From: Chrysogorgia sp. JL179-B06
Lineage: Eukaryota > Cnidaria > Anthozoa > Scleralcyonacea > Chrysogorgiidae
Length of the DNA: 64,000 nucleotides
Reading direction: 5' to 3'
Assembly: GCA_035772405.1 (NCBI GenBank)
Contig: JAYKKM010000226.1
Location: 806,001-870,000, forward strand
This document shows positions 21,655-29,480 of the stretch, piece by piece. Position 1 is the first letter of the stretch. Each line of letters begins with the position of its first letter. The notes under the pieces were generated by a model. The model had not been told where the DNA came from. It did not search any database and was given only the letters and a program-made list of their open reading frames with translations. The translations under genes and the position numbers were made by a program.

Positions 21655-22890
21655 TCAATCTCAATTTATTTAGTCGGTAAACTTTTTCAAGATCACACCA
21701 ACTTTAAAACTATAAATAAACAATAAAACAATGTATATAAATATGTCTAAAAAGTCCTAAAATACACCTATATTACAATTAAAAATGACAACTCAGCTTC
21801 GTTTTAAATTCGCCTAATGAATTTGAGAGTACTAGTTCAGGTGGCAGTTTGTTCCACTCTTTGATCGTTCGTGGGAAATATGAAAATTTAAAAACATCTT
21901 TAGTTGCCTTGGGAATTTGATATTTCAATGGGTGACTTCCCCGTGTTCTAGTTTCAGGGGTTGTAACTTATCTTGTACATCATCGTTAGTCTTGATTTCA
22001 TCCTCCTCTCTTCCAATGTTTTCCATCCAAGTGTGTCTAACATGCCTGTAACACTGGCAAGTGGAGCATAGTTCTGCAAGCAGAATCTGGCGCCTTTTCT
22101 TTGAACTTTTTCCAGTGTCTTGATGTCTTTTTTGTAGTGTGGGTCCCATGCCTCACAAGCATATTCCAGTTTTGGCCTTACCATGGTTGTGTAAATAGTT
22201 TCCCTAACTTTTTTCGGACAATTCCAAAAATTTCTTCGTGCCATTCCAAGTAATTTACTTGCTTTATTTGCTGTATTTGAGACATGCTCCGAGAACTTCA
22301 TTTTGTTATTCAGGGTGATACCCAGGTAAGCGACCGACTCGACCTGCTCTAACTCAGTGTTACAAAACGAATATTTCCTTTGTGGCGGGTCCTTTTTTGT
22401 CGATATGCATAATACTTTACATTTTCCGGGATTAAATTTCATCTGCCATTTCTCTTGCCAGATTTCCAACTTGCTAAGATCGTCTTGCAATTCATCACTG
22501 TTTGAACTTCCAGAGATTAGACCGTACAAAAGCGCGTCGTCCGCAAACAATCGAATACTAGAGTTCAGTTCATTTGGCAAATCGTTGATGTACGAGAGGA
22601 AAAGTAAAGGTCCCAAAACAGTTCCCTGTGGCACTCCTGAGATTACCGGTGTTGGTTGGGCAGCTTTCCCTTCACAAACGACTGTCTGATGACGATCCGT
22701 GAGAAACGATTCAAGCCAGTTATGCAGGGTTATGTTATTCCGTAACATTGTAGTTTTCTCAATAGGCGTTGGTGCGGTACTTTGTCGAACGCTTTTTCAA
22801 AGTCTAAAATGACTACATGTAGTGTGGTATCATTGTTAATAGCGCTTGAAATATCGTCGATAGTACTAATCAATTGAGTTATCGTAGACC
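21655..22890 (-). pseudogene. LINE reverse transcriptase (second family)
   Basis: The intact frame 21954-22748 holds LESFLTDRHQTVVCEG, SGVPQGTVLGPLLFLSYIND, LFADDALLYG with the FADD catalytic motif, then FNPGKCKVLCIS, VAYLGITLNNKMKFSEHV and YACEAWDPHYKKDIKTLEKV. Upstream frames (22750-22890) give the preceding DF.KAFD-type block with frameshifts. The 3' end at about 21655 is TTGAGATTGAGATTGAGA on the minus strand, a microsatellite tail. 5'-truncated: no endonuclease. It splits the distance between the PIF1-like and RPA-like pseudogenes. Confidence 0.9.
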
Positions 22891-23799
22891 TTTTGGCCCT
22901 AACCTGCGATCATGCGTTTCTTTGGCCCTAAAACCATGCTGTAGATCTGTTAATATATTATATCGCTCGAAATACTTCATAATATGGCTATGAACAATGT
23001 GCTCAAGCACTTTACTGGCTATACATGTCAATACGATTTATTTAATAGTTGTGCTTTTAGCCTTTTACATGTTCTGCCTAACGTGGTTTTCATTTATTGG
23101 GACTTCAGGAAAACTTTGTCAGTATGTGGAATATATACTTGATCTCTTTTGAAGTTAATTTTTACCCCGTTTAAATATTCTTCTGAGCCGGAGACGAAGT
23201 GTTTTGGTCTGAAAATGTTCTGGTTTGTGCTTTTTATCACCTTGAGCCTGCTGCCTATAAAGTTATATTTTATCGTCAATGATGTTGATCGTCTAACTGG
23301 TAAGTTTTTTTGTGATGGAATATTGTATTAAAGTCGATGTATTGAGCACAATTTCGTTGCCGAAGAGAAGTACAAAACGTTCTCTGATCGAAAAAAAAAA
23401 AATATCAGGGTAAAAACCTGTCCGTTTTGCTAAATGATAGGGACAAAAACCTACTTGTTTTTCTGCTTCGGTGTCCAAAAATATAAGTTTTGTGTTGCTA
23501 AGCAACGCTCGGTGACTATCTTTATGCTTATTGCATAGGCAGCCCAAATGTTATAATTTCTTATTTTGTTCATTAAAGAACGTTTACCGAACGAAGAAAG
23601 ACGACAAACAGCCGTTCCACGAACGAAATGAAAACTCGCCCCATTCCCCTCATTCACTAACATTTTTCTTCGTATTGAAGCACACAGTAGCTTGCACGGT
23701 TAATAAAAACTCCATTAATGGAGTCGTCATCTAATGATTCAAAACTTCCTGTGGTACCTCCATCGATTTGACTCTTGTAAATATCGTGTAATTGTTTGA
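22891..23799. other. Gene-free stretch with repeat fragments
   Basis: No convincing coding frame. The start, 22891-23040, still contains decayed LINE reverse transcriptase sequence on the minus strand. A CAGCCCAAATGTTATAATTT block (about 23540) is shared with about 8310, next to the copy-A foldback, so a repeat family crosses here. Confidence 0.4.
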
Positions 23800-24656
23800 G
23801 TTTGTCTTCAAACAGAAGTAATGACGTTTGCGATTAAACGCTGCTGACATTTGTTAAATAATTGTGCCAAACCACACTCTGGGCATTTTACCAGCAGTTT
23901 TGCTCCATTCCGAATCAACTTCGCGTTTGGCACTTCTTGCAGGAGGAACAGATAAAACTCCTTCCGCAGGGCAATCGACCTTTTCTGTATTAGGCAACCC
24001 TTCGGCATCGCCGTCATCTCTTGTAATAGGGATATTAGATTTATCGATTCTTGACATTTTATTAAGTGTGAGATACTTGGCCTTCTCGTATTCTCGAACA
24101 ACAATTTTGGATATGCTGTAAACGGTTGCTGACGTTACCCGATGGATATCGTTCTCCCACAACACAAGGCGAATTGTGCCCGAGTTGTCTGTGAACAAGG
24201 CTTCCTGTTTACGAAGCGTCTTCCTTTTGGATATAAGACCGTTTCTTCGCCACCTCTGAACGTGATGCGGCCACAAACATTGAGAACGGCGTTGGTATCT
24301 CCTTCCAATACCTCCAATACAGTGGTTATTCCAGGCTTATCTTCGGATTCTATTTTTTTGATATCGAAGGATACCTCAGTGTCTAGTGGATCTTCCATTT
24401 TGGTACGCTTATTTATATGCACCTCGTCCTGATTCGTTCTGTCGTTTCTCTTTAGTTGGAACTTTGAAATTTTCAGCGGCGACGACGACTCATATTTCGC
24501 CAAAAAATGTTGGTGCTTTTCTGGAGAGAAACATACTGATCTATATGTCGTATCTTCCGTTTGCAATGTCATGTGGAAGTACATGTTGTCTCTCTGGCTT
24601 TTTTTAATTGGTGATAAATTATGAAGATAAGCAATGAAGGGTTTATCTGAAATCAA
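23800..24656 (-). pseudogene. RPA-like OB-fold single-strand DNA-binding protein, frameshifted exon
   Basis: The minus-strand frame opens after a good splice acceptor (TTTGATTTCAG/ATAAACCC near 24650) and reads DKPFIAYLHNLSPIKKS, then FHMTLQTEDTTYRSVCFSPE. After an intervening acidic stretch it continues VLNVCGRITFRGGEE. A frameshift at about 24210 leads to EALFTDNSGTIRLVLWENDI and VTSATVYSISKIVVREYEKA, a strong OB-fold pattern like the DNA-binding domains of replication protein A. Another frameshift near 23880 leads to VKCPECGLAQLFNKCQQ, a zinc-ribbon-like ending. No ATG-containing first exon was found. Same strand as the PIF1-like helicase 4 kb away, so a shared mobile-element origin is possible. 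Confidence 0.65.
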
Positions 24657-24807
24657 AAGATTAATACATAGTGCGTATTGTATGAAAAAAAAAATAGTTT
24701 CAGCTTATTTATATGAATGTTTTTTGGGAAAAACTTTTTTTCATTTGTAAAAAACCTAGGGTATAAAAAACGATATCATAAAAATATGTACAGTTATTTT
24801 GTTGAAG

Positions 24808-25179
24808 ATGGGATATATACCTCCGCGAAAGATTTGGTCATTTCAAATGCGTAACCAAGAAAATGCTGAAAAATTGATAGAGGCAGCGAAATTAATTCAC
24901 ACTCCATGGAATTGTCTTAAATTAAATGAAATATCGTTTTTTGAATGTAGTCGTGAAATTGTAAAAGATAAAGAAATTGGGTATCTTCAAGGGGTTGTTT
25001 ATCTCAAAGAAGCAAGAGATGATATTTTTGATTGGCTTCCATATGGGGGAGAAATCATTCGTTCTTATCCTGATGATTTCTACCATTTTAAAGGCATGAT
25101 CCGTCCACGTTATATCGATATGGAAAACGTCAGGGTAAAATGGGAAAACTATGGAATAGTGAAAGAATCCGTAAATTAG
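24808..25179 (+). CDS. Hypothetical protein, Rep/HUH-like motif order
   Basis: ATG at 24808, 123 codons, uninterrupted. A TATAAAAAA box lies at 24762. The protein has WSFQMRN at residues 10-16, YLQGVVYLK at 59-67 and YHFK at 92-95. That order and spacing recall rolling-circle Rep N-terminal domains: motif I F-T-x-N-N, motif II H-L-Q-G, motif III Y-x-x-K. The motif II histidine is Tyr here, so a canonical HUH metal site is not present. The sequence is otherwise unlike its repeat neighbours and shows no frameshift. It could instead be an unrelated small viral protein. Recognition is tentative; a helicase domain, usual in full Reps, is absent. Confidence 0.45.
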   Translation: MGYIPPRKIWSFQMRNQENAEKLIEAAKLIHTPWNCLKLNEISFFECSREIVKDKEIGYLQGVVYLKEARDDIFDWLPYGGEIIRSYPDDFYHFKGMIRPRYIDMENVRVKWENYGIVKESVN

Positions 25180-25238
25180 CTGATTATAACAACAAGCATC
25201 GACAAAAACAAAATGAAAAAAGAAAAAAACTGTTATAA
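25140..25238 (+). CDS. Possible small basic ORF overlapping the Rep-like ORF
   Basis: ATG at 25140 opens a 32-residue frame (MGKLWNSERIRKLADYNNKH, then a Lys/Arg-rich end) overlapping the last 40 bases of the preceding ORF in another frame. The basic helix-like composition is notable, but the length makes chance plausible. Alternatively it is the former C-terminus of the Rep-like ORF after a frameshift. Confidence 0.2.
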   Translation: MGKLWNSERIRKLADYNNKHRQKQNEKRKKLL

Positions 25239-25318
25239 AAAACTTTTAGAGTAAAGAAAGAATCCATGTAAAAAAAAAATAATGATTCACATGAAATGTT
25301 TTATTATAAAAAATAAAT

Positions 25319-25657
25319 TTATACAAGAGAAGGAATTATTATGTCTTTGTCAGTTTTTATAAACTTAATATTTTTATGCAAAAGATGAGAAACATCTTCC
25401 TCCCATAATATTTTTATTGTTTTTCCAGATTCTCCATGATTGATAACTTTCAGGGTTACTTCATAGGGATGTTGTTTCACACCATTTGTTTTTACTACAA
25501 CACATTGTTTTGTTTCCAATATTGTAACAAGTTTGCAATCCTCCACAAAATATATATATTCAGGATATTCTTTATGAAAAATAGCGCTGAAAAGTATTTT
25601 TGGATTTGTCAAAAAAGGTTACACTATTAACGCATAATAATGTAATACGGACGACAT
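25319..25657 (-). pseudogene. Tandem small-protein family, member 1
   Basis: From the ATG at 25657 (40 nt after a TATATATAAG box at about 25697-25706) the frame has one early TAA (codon 13), then stays open to 25319. The shared core is FHKEYPEYIYFVEDCK, then PYEVTLKVI, then DVSHLLHKNIKFI. Members 2 and 3 have the same order: aromatic-rich strand, VED/VNxC, P..Y.LTLKVI, a K.I/TI strand, and HLLxKxIK. About 112 codons, close to the other members. I do not recognise the family. The early stop suggests decay or a downstream start. Confidence 0.5.
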
Positions 25658-25696
25658 TGTTTTTTTCAGTAATGATAAAGTTTTTATTTTAAACAC

Positions 25697-25706
25697 CTTA
25701 TATATA
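25697..25706 (-). promoter_or_regulatory. TATA box of family member 1
   Basis: TATATATAAG on the minus strand, ending 40 nt before the ATG at 25657. The same motif at nearly the same distance precedes member 2. Confidence 0.5.
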
Positions 25707-25792
25707 TTATATATTTATCTCAGAAAATATATATTTAAAAAAAAAATCAACAGATATAACAGTATAAATAGACGGGTTTTCGTTTTTTATAA

Positions 25793-26029
25793 AGCATTGC
25801 TTGTCGTACTCTACTTCATTTTAGAAGTTGTATAAAAAAATCGAAACGAAAACTAAAAATAAACAGAATACGAAAACGACGACGTTCTAAAAAAATTCAA
25901 AAAGGAGGGGATCGTATGATGATCATAAGTTTTATGAATTTTGGAAATGGTAGACTGTGTATTAAAATATTTTTATTAATCCAAATAAGATTTTTTCCGT
26001 CTTTGTATTCTATCATCACATACACATAG
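25793..26029 (+). other. Open frame with RKRRR basic tract and GG motif
   Basis: A 78-codon open stretch without an N-terminal ATG. It contains IKKSKRKLKINRIRKRRRSK followed by KIQKGGDRMM and a hydrophobic, aromatic end. A TATAAATA box lies at 25763, and TTTTAG at about 25816-25823 could be a splice acceptor. Basic tract, Gly-Gly, then hydrophobic segment recalls small DNA-condensing core proteins of adenovirus-like viruses that are cleaved after GG. That comparison rests on composition only. Confidence 0.3.
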
Positions 26030-26034
26030 TTCAA

Positions 26035-26181
26035 CTATTTTACTATAGATATATCGTCCGTAATTATTTTTACAAACATATAACAATAATGATGGTCCAC
26101 ATTGCATTGTTTACATCTGTAATGCATGACAAAATGATAGAAGGAATCCACTCGTTCAAAACAGAAATCACAATATACCAT
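26035..26181 (-). CDS. Small zinc-finger-like protein (48 residues)
   Basis: ATG at 26181. The protein starts MVYCDFCFERVDSFYHFVMH and continues YRCKQCNVDHHYC. Two CxxC pairs, two His spaced by three residues (H16, H20) and a terminal HHxC could coordinate one or two zinc ions. The frame is short but the ligand spacing is unlikely by chance. A TATATAAAAGCAGG box lies at about 26236-26249 on the same strand, 60 nt upstream. It is transcribed divergently from the 26327 ORF. No match to a named family. Confidence 0.45.
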   Translation of the reverse strand: MVYCDFCFERVDSFYHFVMHYRCKQCNVDHHYCYMFVKIITDDISIVK

Positions 26182-26235
26182 CTTGAAAACTTTTTTTTTA
26201 CTTCTTGGTTTGTGTGAAAATCTTTTAGTTTACAA

Positions 26236-26297
26236 CCTGCTTTTATATATTTTTGGAAAACGTTTTTTAAAAAAATTAAGGGGCTATAAAAGCAGGG
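26236..26297. promoter_or_regulatory. Divergent promoter with two TATAAAAGCAGG boxes
   Basis: The minus strand has TATATAAAAGCAGGT (26235-26249). The plus strand has GGGCTATAAAAGCAGGG (26281-26297). The two boxes share the 12-mer TATAAAAGCAGG and face away from each other in the 145-bp gap between the start codons at 26181 (-) and 26327 (+). The plus-strand box lies 42 nt before its ATG. Confidence 0.55.
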
Positions 26298-26326
26298 TAT
26301 CAAATGTATTTTCGATTATTTTCAAC

Positions 26327-26548
26327 ATGTGGCTGCGATCAAATATTGATTTTGGAGAGGGTGAATCTTATTCTTATCTTACACTGTATTATCATGCTGA
26401 ACCCATACAATTAGTAAACTACGAACCTGTGGCTCCCTCGTATTTAAAAGCTGGATATTATTTATATCTGAAGGATCGTCAGGGACCTCGATATTTCAAA
26501 ATGTTGTTAATAGAGAGGATGATTTACAGAACCTCTTACCATCATTGA
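26327..26548 (+). CDS. Hypothetical small protein of the AT-rich island
   Basis: ATG at 26327 gives 73 residues: MWLRSNIDFGEGESYSYLTL, then EPIQLVNYEPVAPSYLKAGY and KDRQGPRYFKMLLIERM. The preceding codons are open upstream but lie inside the promoter, and the TATAAAAG box at 26285 supports the ATG at 26327. Aromatic-rich, no signal peptide or membrane helix, intact. Not recognised. Confidence 0.45.
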   Translation: MWLRSNIDFGEGESYSYLTLYYHAEPIQLVNYEPVAPSYLKAGYYLYLKDRQGPRYFKMLLIERMIYRTSYHH

Positions 26549-26607
26549 AGGGAAAAGATATAAATATTAAAAATAATAGTGTAGAATTAGCAAACTCAAC
26601 ACCTTTA

Positions 26608-27108
26608 TTAAACATTAAACCTTGCTGTCTCACTCATTAACGATAGAGGGAAACAATTTTTTTTATCTTTGTAATGTTTTTTAAAATAATAAACTTTTGA
26701 TAGAAAGGTAGAAACAGAAAAATATCGAATTTTAATTTTGTAAAAAATTTTATTACAAGAAAATAGATAATTTTTAGAAGTAATTTGTTGTGGAATTATT
26801 GAGTAAACATTATTTATTAGTTTAATTTTTTTATACAAAAGATGATCACTCTTAGTATCAATAATTGTTTTTAGGGTTATTCCCTTCTCTTCAACTAATC
26901 CTTTTTGTGTAATAACTTTCAGAGTTAGTTCGTAGACTTGAGGTGGAGAACAATTCTTTACATGGTATAGCGGGTTTACAATCCTCTACCAAATACGTAT
27001 ATAGTTAGGAAAATGTTTTTGAAGAAAATGACATGAATAATAACGAGTGTAGTCATAATATGCTACACCCCTATAATTGACACAGGTAACGAGAGAAGGT
27101 GTTGCCAT
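26608..27108 (-). pseudogene. Tandem small-protein family, member 2 (frameshifted)
   Basis: ATG at 27108, 41 nt downstream of a TATATATAAG box (27149-27160). The frame reads MATPSLVTCVNYRGVAYYD, then FLQKHFPNY. A frameshift leads to YLVEDCKPAIPCK and a second, compensating one to CSPPQVYELTLKVITQKG, TLKTIIDTKSDHLLYKKIKL. The C-terminal extension of about 50 residues is absent from member 1. The shared core aligns with members 1 and 3. Two nearby opposite frameshifts indicate decay or assembly errors. Confidence 0.5.
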
Positions 27109-27148
27109 CTTGTTGTAGAAATCAATGTGATTAAATCAAATGTTCAAT

Positions 27149-27160
27149 CTTATATATATA
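27149..27160 (-). promoter_or_regulatory. TATA box of family member 2
   Basis: Minus-strand TATATATATAAG, 41 nt before the ATG at 27108, matching the spacing upstream of member 1. Confidence 0.5.
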
Positions 27161-27208
27161 TAAATAAAAAAGGAAAACACCATACGAATTTTTTTTTTTC
27201 AAAAGTTT

Positions 27209-27583
27209 TTATTGAGTATATGCTACAGATTTCACGAAATTATTAGAATCTATTATTAGTTTAATTTCTTTTTGTAAAAGATCAGAAGCATCATAGTCAA
27301 CAATTGTTGTTATGTTTTCACCCAGACATGAACAATTCCATTCATCTTGTTCATGTTCATGTTTCTTTTTAACTTCCAGGGCTAAGTAATATGCTTGAGG
27401 AGGTGTTGAGGGTATATCACCAATACATTCGCAAAATGCCGTATGTTGACATTTATTTACAACATAGGTAAAGTGGGGTAATTCTTTTCCTAGAAAACGA
27501 CTTGCATAATAGTTATTCTCATCTTCAAAGTAGGGGTTAAAGTCATCAGCAGTTATTCTTCTATATCTTATACCGTTATGTTC
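27209..27583 (-). pseudogene. Tandem small-protein family, member 3 (5' end lost to a LINE)
   Basis: An uninterrupted frame of about 124 codons ending at 27209, lacking an ATG because sequence upstream of 27585 belongs to a LINE. It reads DFNPYFEDENNYYASRFLGK, then ELPHFTYVVNKCQ, FCECIGDIPSTPPQAYYLAL and ENITTIVDYDASDLLQKEIK. PPQ..Y.LALEV and DLLQKEIKLI correspond to PPQVYELTLKV and HLLYKKIKLI in member 2. Extra cysteines (CEC, CSC) are specific to this copy. Unknown function. Confidence 0.5.
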
Positions 27584-27584
27584 A

Positions 27585-27985
27585 TATCAAACTACTTGGG
27601 GTGTGGTTCCAAAATAACCTCAAATGGAACACTCATATTGAAACGGTTCTACGCAGAAGGCAAACCGTTTGCTATATCATCTAAGAAAATGCAGAAAATC
27701 CTACTTCCAACGGAAGTGGGTCTCACCTTATACAAATCTAAAATAAAACGCATCATAGAATACGCTTCTCCAGTTTGGGGAGGCCTTCCACGTTGTCTTG
27801 AAAACGAAATCGAGCGGTTACAGAGAAGAAGTCTCCGTATTCTTGGATTGGAAACCGATAGTCTACCAACCCTTAGTGACAGAAGAGCGGCTTCTACAAA
27901 ACGAGAAGCTGAAAAGATTTTGAATGATCCCAGCCACCCCTGTCGCAGTCTACTACCTGAGCCAAACAATCATCAGTAAAATTTA
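27585..27985 (+). pseudogene. LINE reverse transcriptase C-terminal fragment
   Basis: Frame 1 gives KLLGVWFQNNLKWNTHIETV. After a frameshift, KIKRIIEYASPVWGGLPRCL and NEIERLQRRSLRILGL, the thumb/C-terminal region of non-LTR reverse transcriptases, follow. Truncated at both ends; inserted into or joined to family member 3. Confidence 0.75.
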
Positions 27986-28049
27986 AGAACAACGAGCGAC
28001 AACGGATTCACTATACCAAATAAAAATACTAAAAAGTCAAGTATATACT

Positions 28050-28289
28050 TAAATATAAGGGGGAAAGTTTTTCTTTGTATACTTCGTTCAAGTGAACCAT
28101 CTTTAATCCTCGCAAGTTCTTGAGATCCTTAACATGGTAATATCCAGGATTTACTTTGACATCTCCAGAAAGTGCAATCAACATCAATGCCAAAGATGCA
28201 TTCCGTATTAGCCTACAAGCATGATGCAGAACACGTGTAGAATTCGCGAACACGTGTAGAATTCGCGAACACGTGTAGAATTTCCGCAA
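28050..28289 (-). pseudogene. LINE ORF2 N-terminus with 2A-like motif
   Basis: The frame reads SLALMLIALSGDVKVNPGYY then LKNLRGLKMVHLNE. GDVxxNPG before the start of the endonuclease (LRGLK..H.N) matches the 2A-like ribosome-skipping signature (D-V/I-E-x-NPG-P) known at the N-terminus of some invertebrate non-LTR elements. Here Glu is Lys and the final Pro is Tyr, so it is probably inactive. A tandem AGAATTCGCGAACACGTGT repeat lies just upstream (28240-28280). Confidence 0.55.
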
Positions 28290-28424
28290 ATTTATGAGCA
28301 GTAATAGCCTGAGACTGACACAATAAATACGGTGTACTTTTCATCTAATTCCCTGTAGATTGAAGTAAAAACATAACATAAGACATTTCACACGTCCCGC
28401 CATTATGACTGCCATGCTAATTCA

Positions 28425-28530
28425 TCAAGTTTATGGCGTAAGTGATTTTTGTTGACTGAATAATCAACATTAAAGTCGCCCAATAACACAACCTCAGAGT
28501 AGCAAACAAAACATTACATAAATGAGGTTA
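28425..28530 (-). pseudogene. LINE endonuclease scrap
   Basis: Minus-strand translation contains VLLGDFNVDYSVNKNHLRHK, the GDFNVD motif of APE endonucleases. It lies upstream of the 2A-like N-terminus on the same strand, the wrong order for a single ORF2, so the two are separate or rearranged fragments. Confidence 0.6.
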
Positions 28531-28816
28531 CTATGATATATTTCCAGCAGATTTTCGTAGCAACCAGACATTTGCGCATGTATGTCACCAGCATCCACCT
28601 TTGCTCAATGGTTTTCTGACATTATTTTATTTTACTGGCAATATTACTACCCGTCTTTCCTAATCACAACACTCAAGCATTTGCCCCCATCACCTCAAGT
28701 TCGAATTCGCTACTCCACCCATAATTAATTACACCTAGCTGTAATTTTAATCCTCACTGGATACTTTTATTTTATTTTTGTTATTAATTTTAAACCAAAT
28801 GTAATTGTTTCTGTAG

Positions 28817-28977
28817 GTTTTGGTGGTGCTGGAGCCATTATTGAAGGTCCATTGATTGGTCTTATCGTCGATTACTATGGTTGGTCGGCTGCATTTTATT
28901 TAATGGTGGTTCTTTCTGTTGTAGCATCTGTCTCATTATTGAAAGGATCACAAGTTAATACTGAAGCAGAAAATTAG
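28817..28977 (+). CDS. SLC37-like transporter, last coding exon
   Basis: A strong acceptor (TTGTTTCTGTAG/GTTTTGG) opens an exon ending with TAG at 28975. It encodes GFGGAGAIIEGPLIGLIVDY, then YGWSAAFYLMVVLSVVASV and a short polar tail: the final two membrane segments of a major-facilitator protein. G.G..GAIIEGPL.G and the YGW..AFY.M pattern fit the SLC37/organophosphate:phosphate antiporter family. A poly(A) signal AATAAA follows at about 29041. No preceding exon was found between it and 8.4 kb, so it may have a long intron or be an orphan of a displaced copy. Confidence 0.65.
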
Positions 28978-29480
28978 ATCCTCTTTAGATGATCTGTGTA
29001 TTACAAAAAAATATTTATTGTATAAAGAAAACAACTTTAAAAATAAATGAACGATGAGCATCAAATGGTTGCGCAATATTAAAGTTGTTCAAAAGGTGAT
29101 TAGCGTTGATTTAGTGAAATAATTATTAATAAATTGTGACGTGATACGTAATACGAGCAACAAATTTATGCACTAACTTGTTTTCGTAACTTGTTTTCGT
29201 AACATTGCGTTGCAGGTTGCAGCGTGAATTTCCATGCACGTACTATTATTAACTTCCGTGCCGCGCAACCAATTACCGTGTTGATACAATTATGTCCACT
29301 GTTTATATGGTGATACTACCTCCACTACAATCATATTGCAGTTTGCCAAAAAATGACGTCAAAAAATGCAAACATTAACATTAGTTTGGTATCGGTAGTT
29401 AAAGACAGGATATTGCGTCAGAGATTTAGCATGACTTGGTGTCCCAAGCATGACCAGGATTGTTGGTGGCCAAATATTGT
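28978..29480. other. 3' flank of the SLC37-like exon
   Basis: Contains the probable 3' UTR with AATAAA near 29041. Nothing else identified. Confidence 0.4.

Larger units (their letters stand above)
24657..27583. mobile_element. AT-rich compact gene island, probable endogenous virus-like element
   Basis: Base composition shifts abruptly to very high A+T. Short reading frames alternate on both strands with tiny gaps: 24808-25179 (+), 25319-25657 (-), 25793-26029 (+), 26035-26181 (-), 26327-26548 (+), 26608-27108 (-), 27209-27583 (-). Several have a TATA box about 40 nt before the ATG. Three minus-strand frames form one tandem gene family. No introns are evident. The right edge is cut by a LINE fragment at about 27585; the left edge abuts the RPA-like exon. 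The layout resembles a small DNA virus or virus-like transposon, but no capsid, polymerase or integrase was seen, so classification is open. Confidence 0.55.

Noticed and set aside
23149..23331. 60-codon frame with a hydrophobic stretch
   Set aside because: Isolated, low complexity, no homologous features; not distinguishable from chance.
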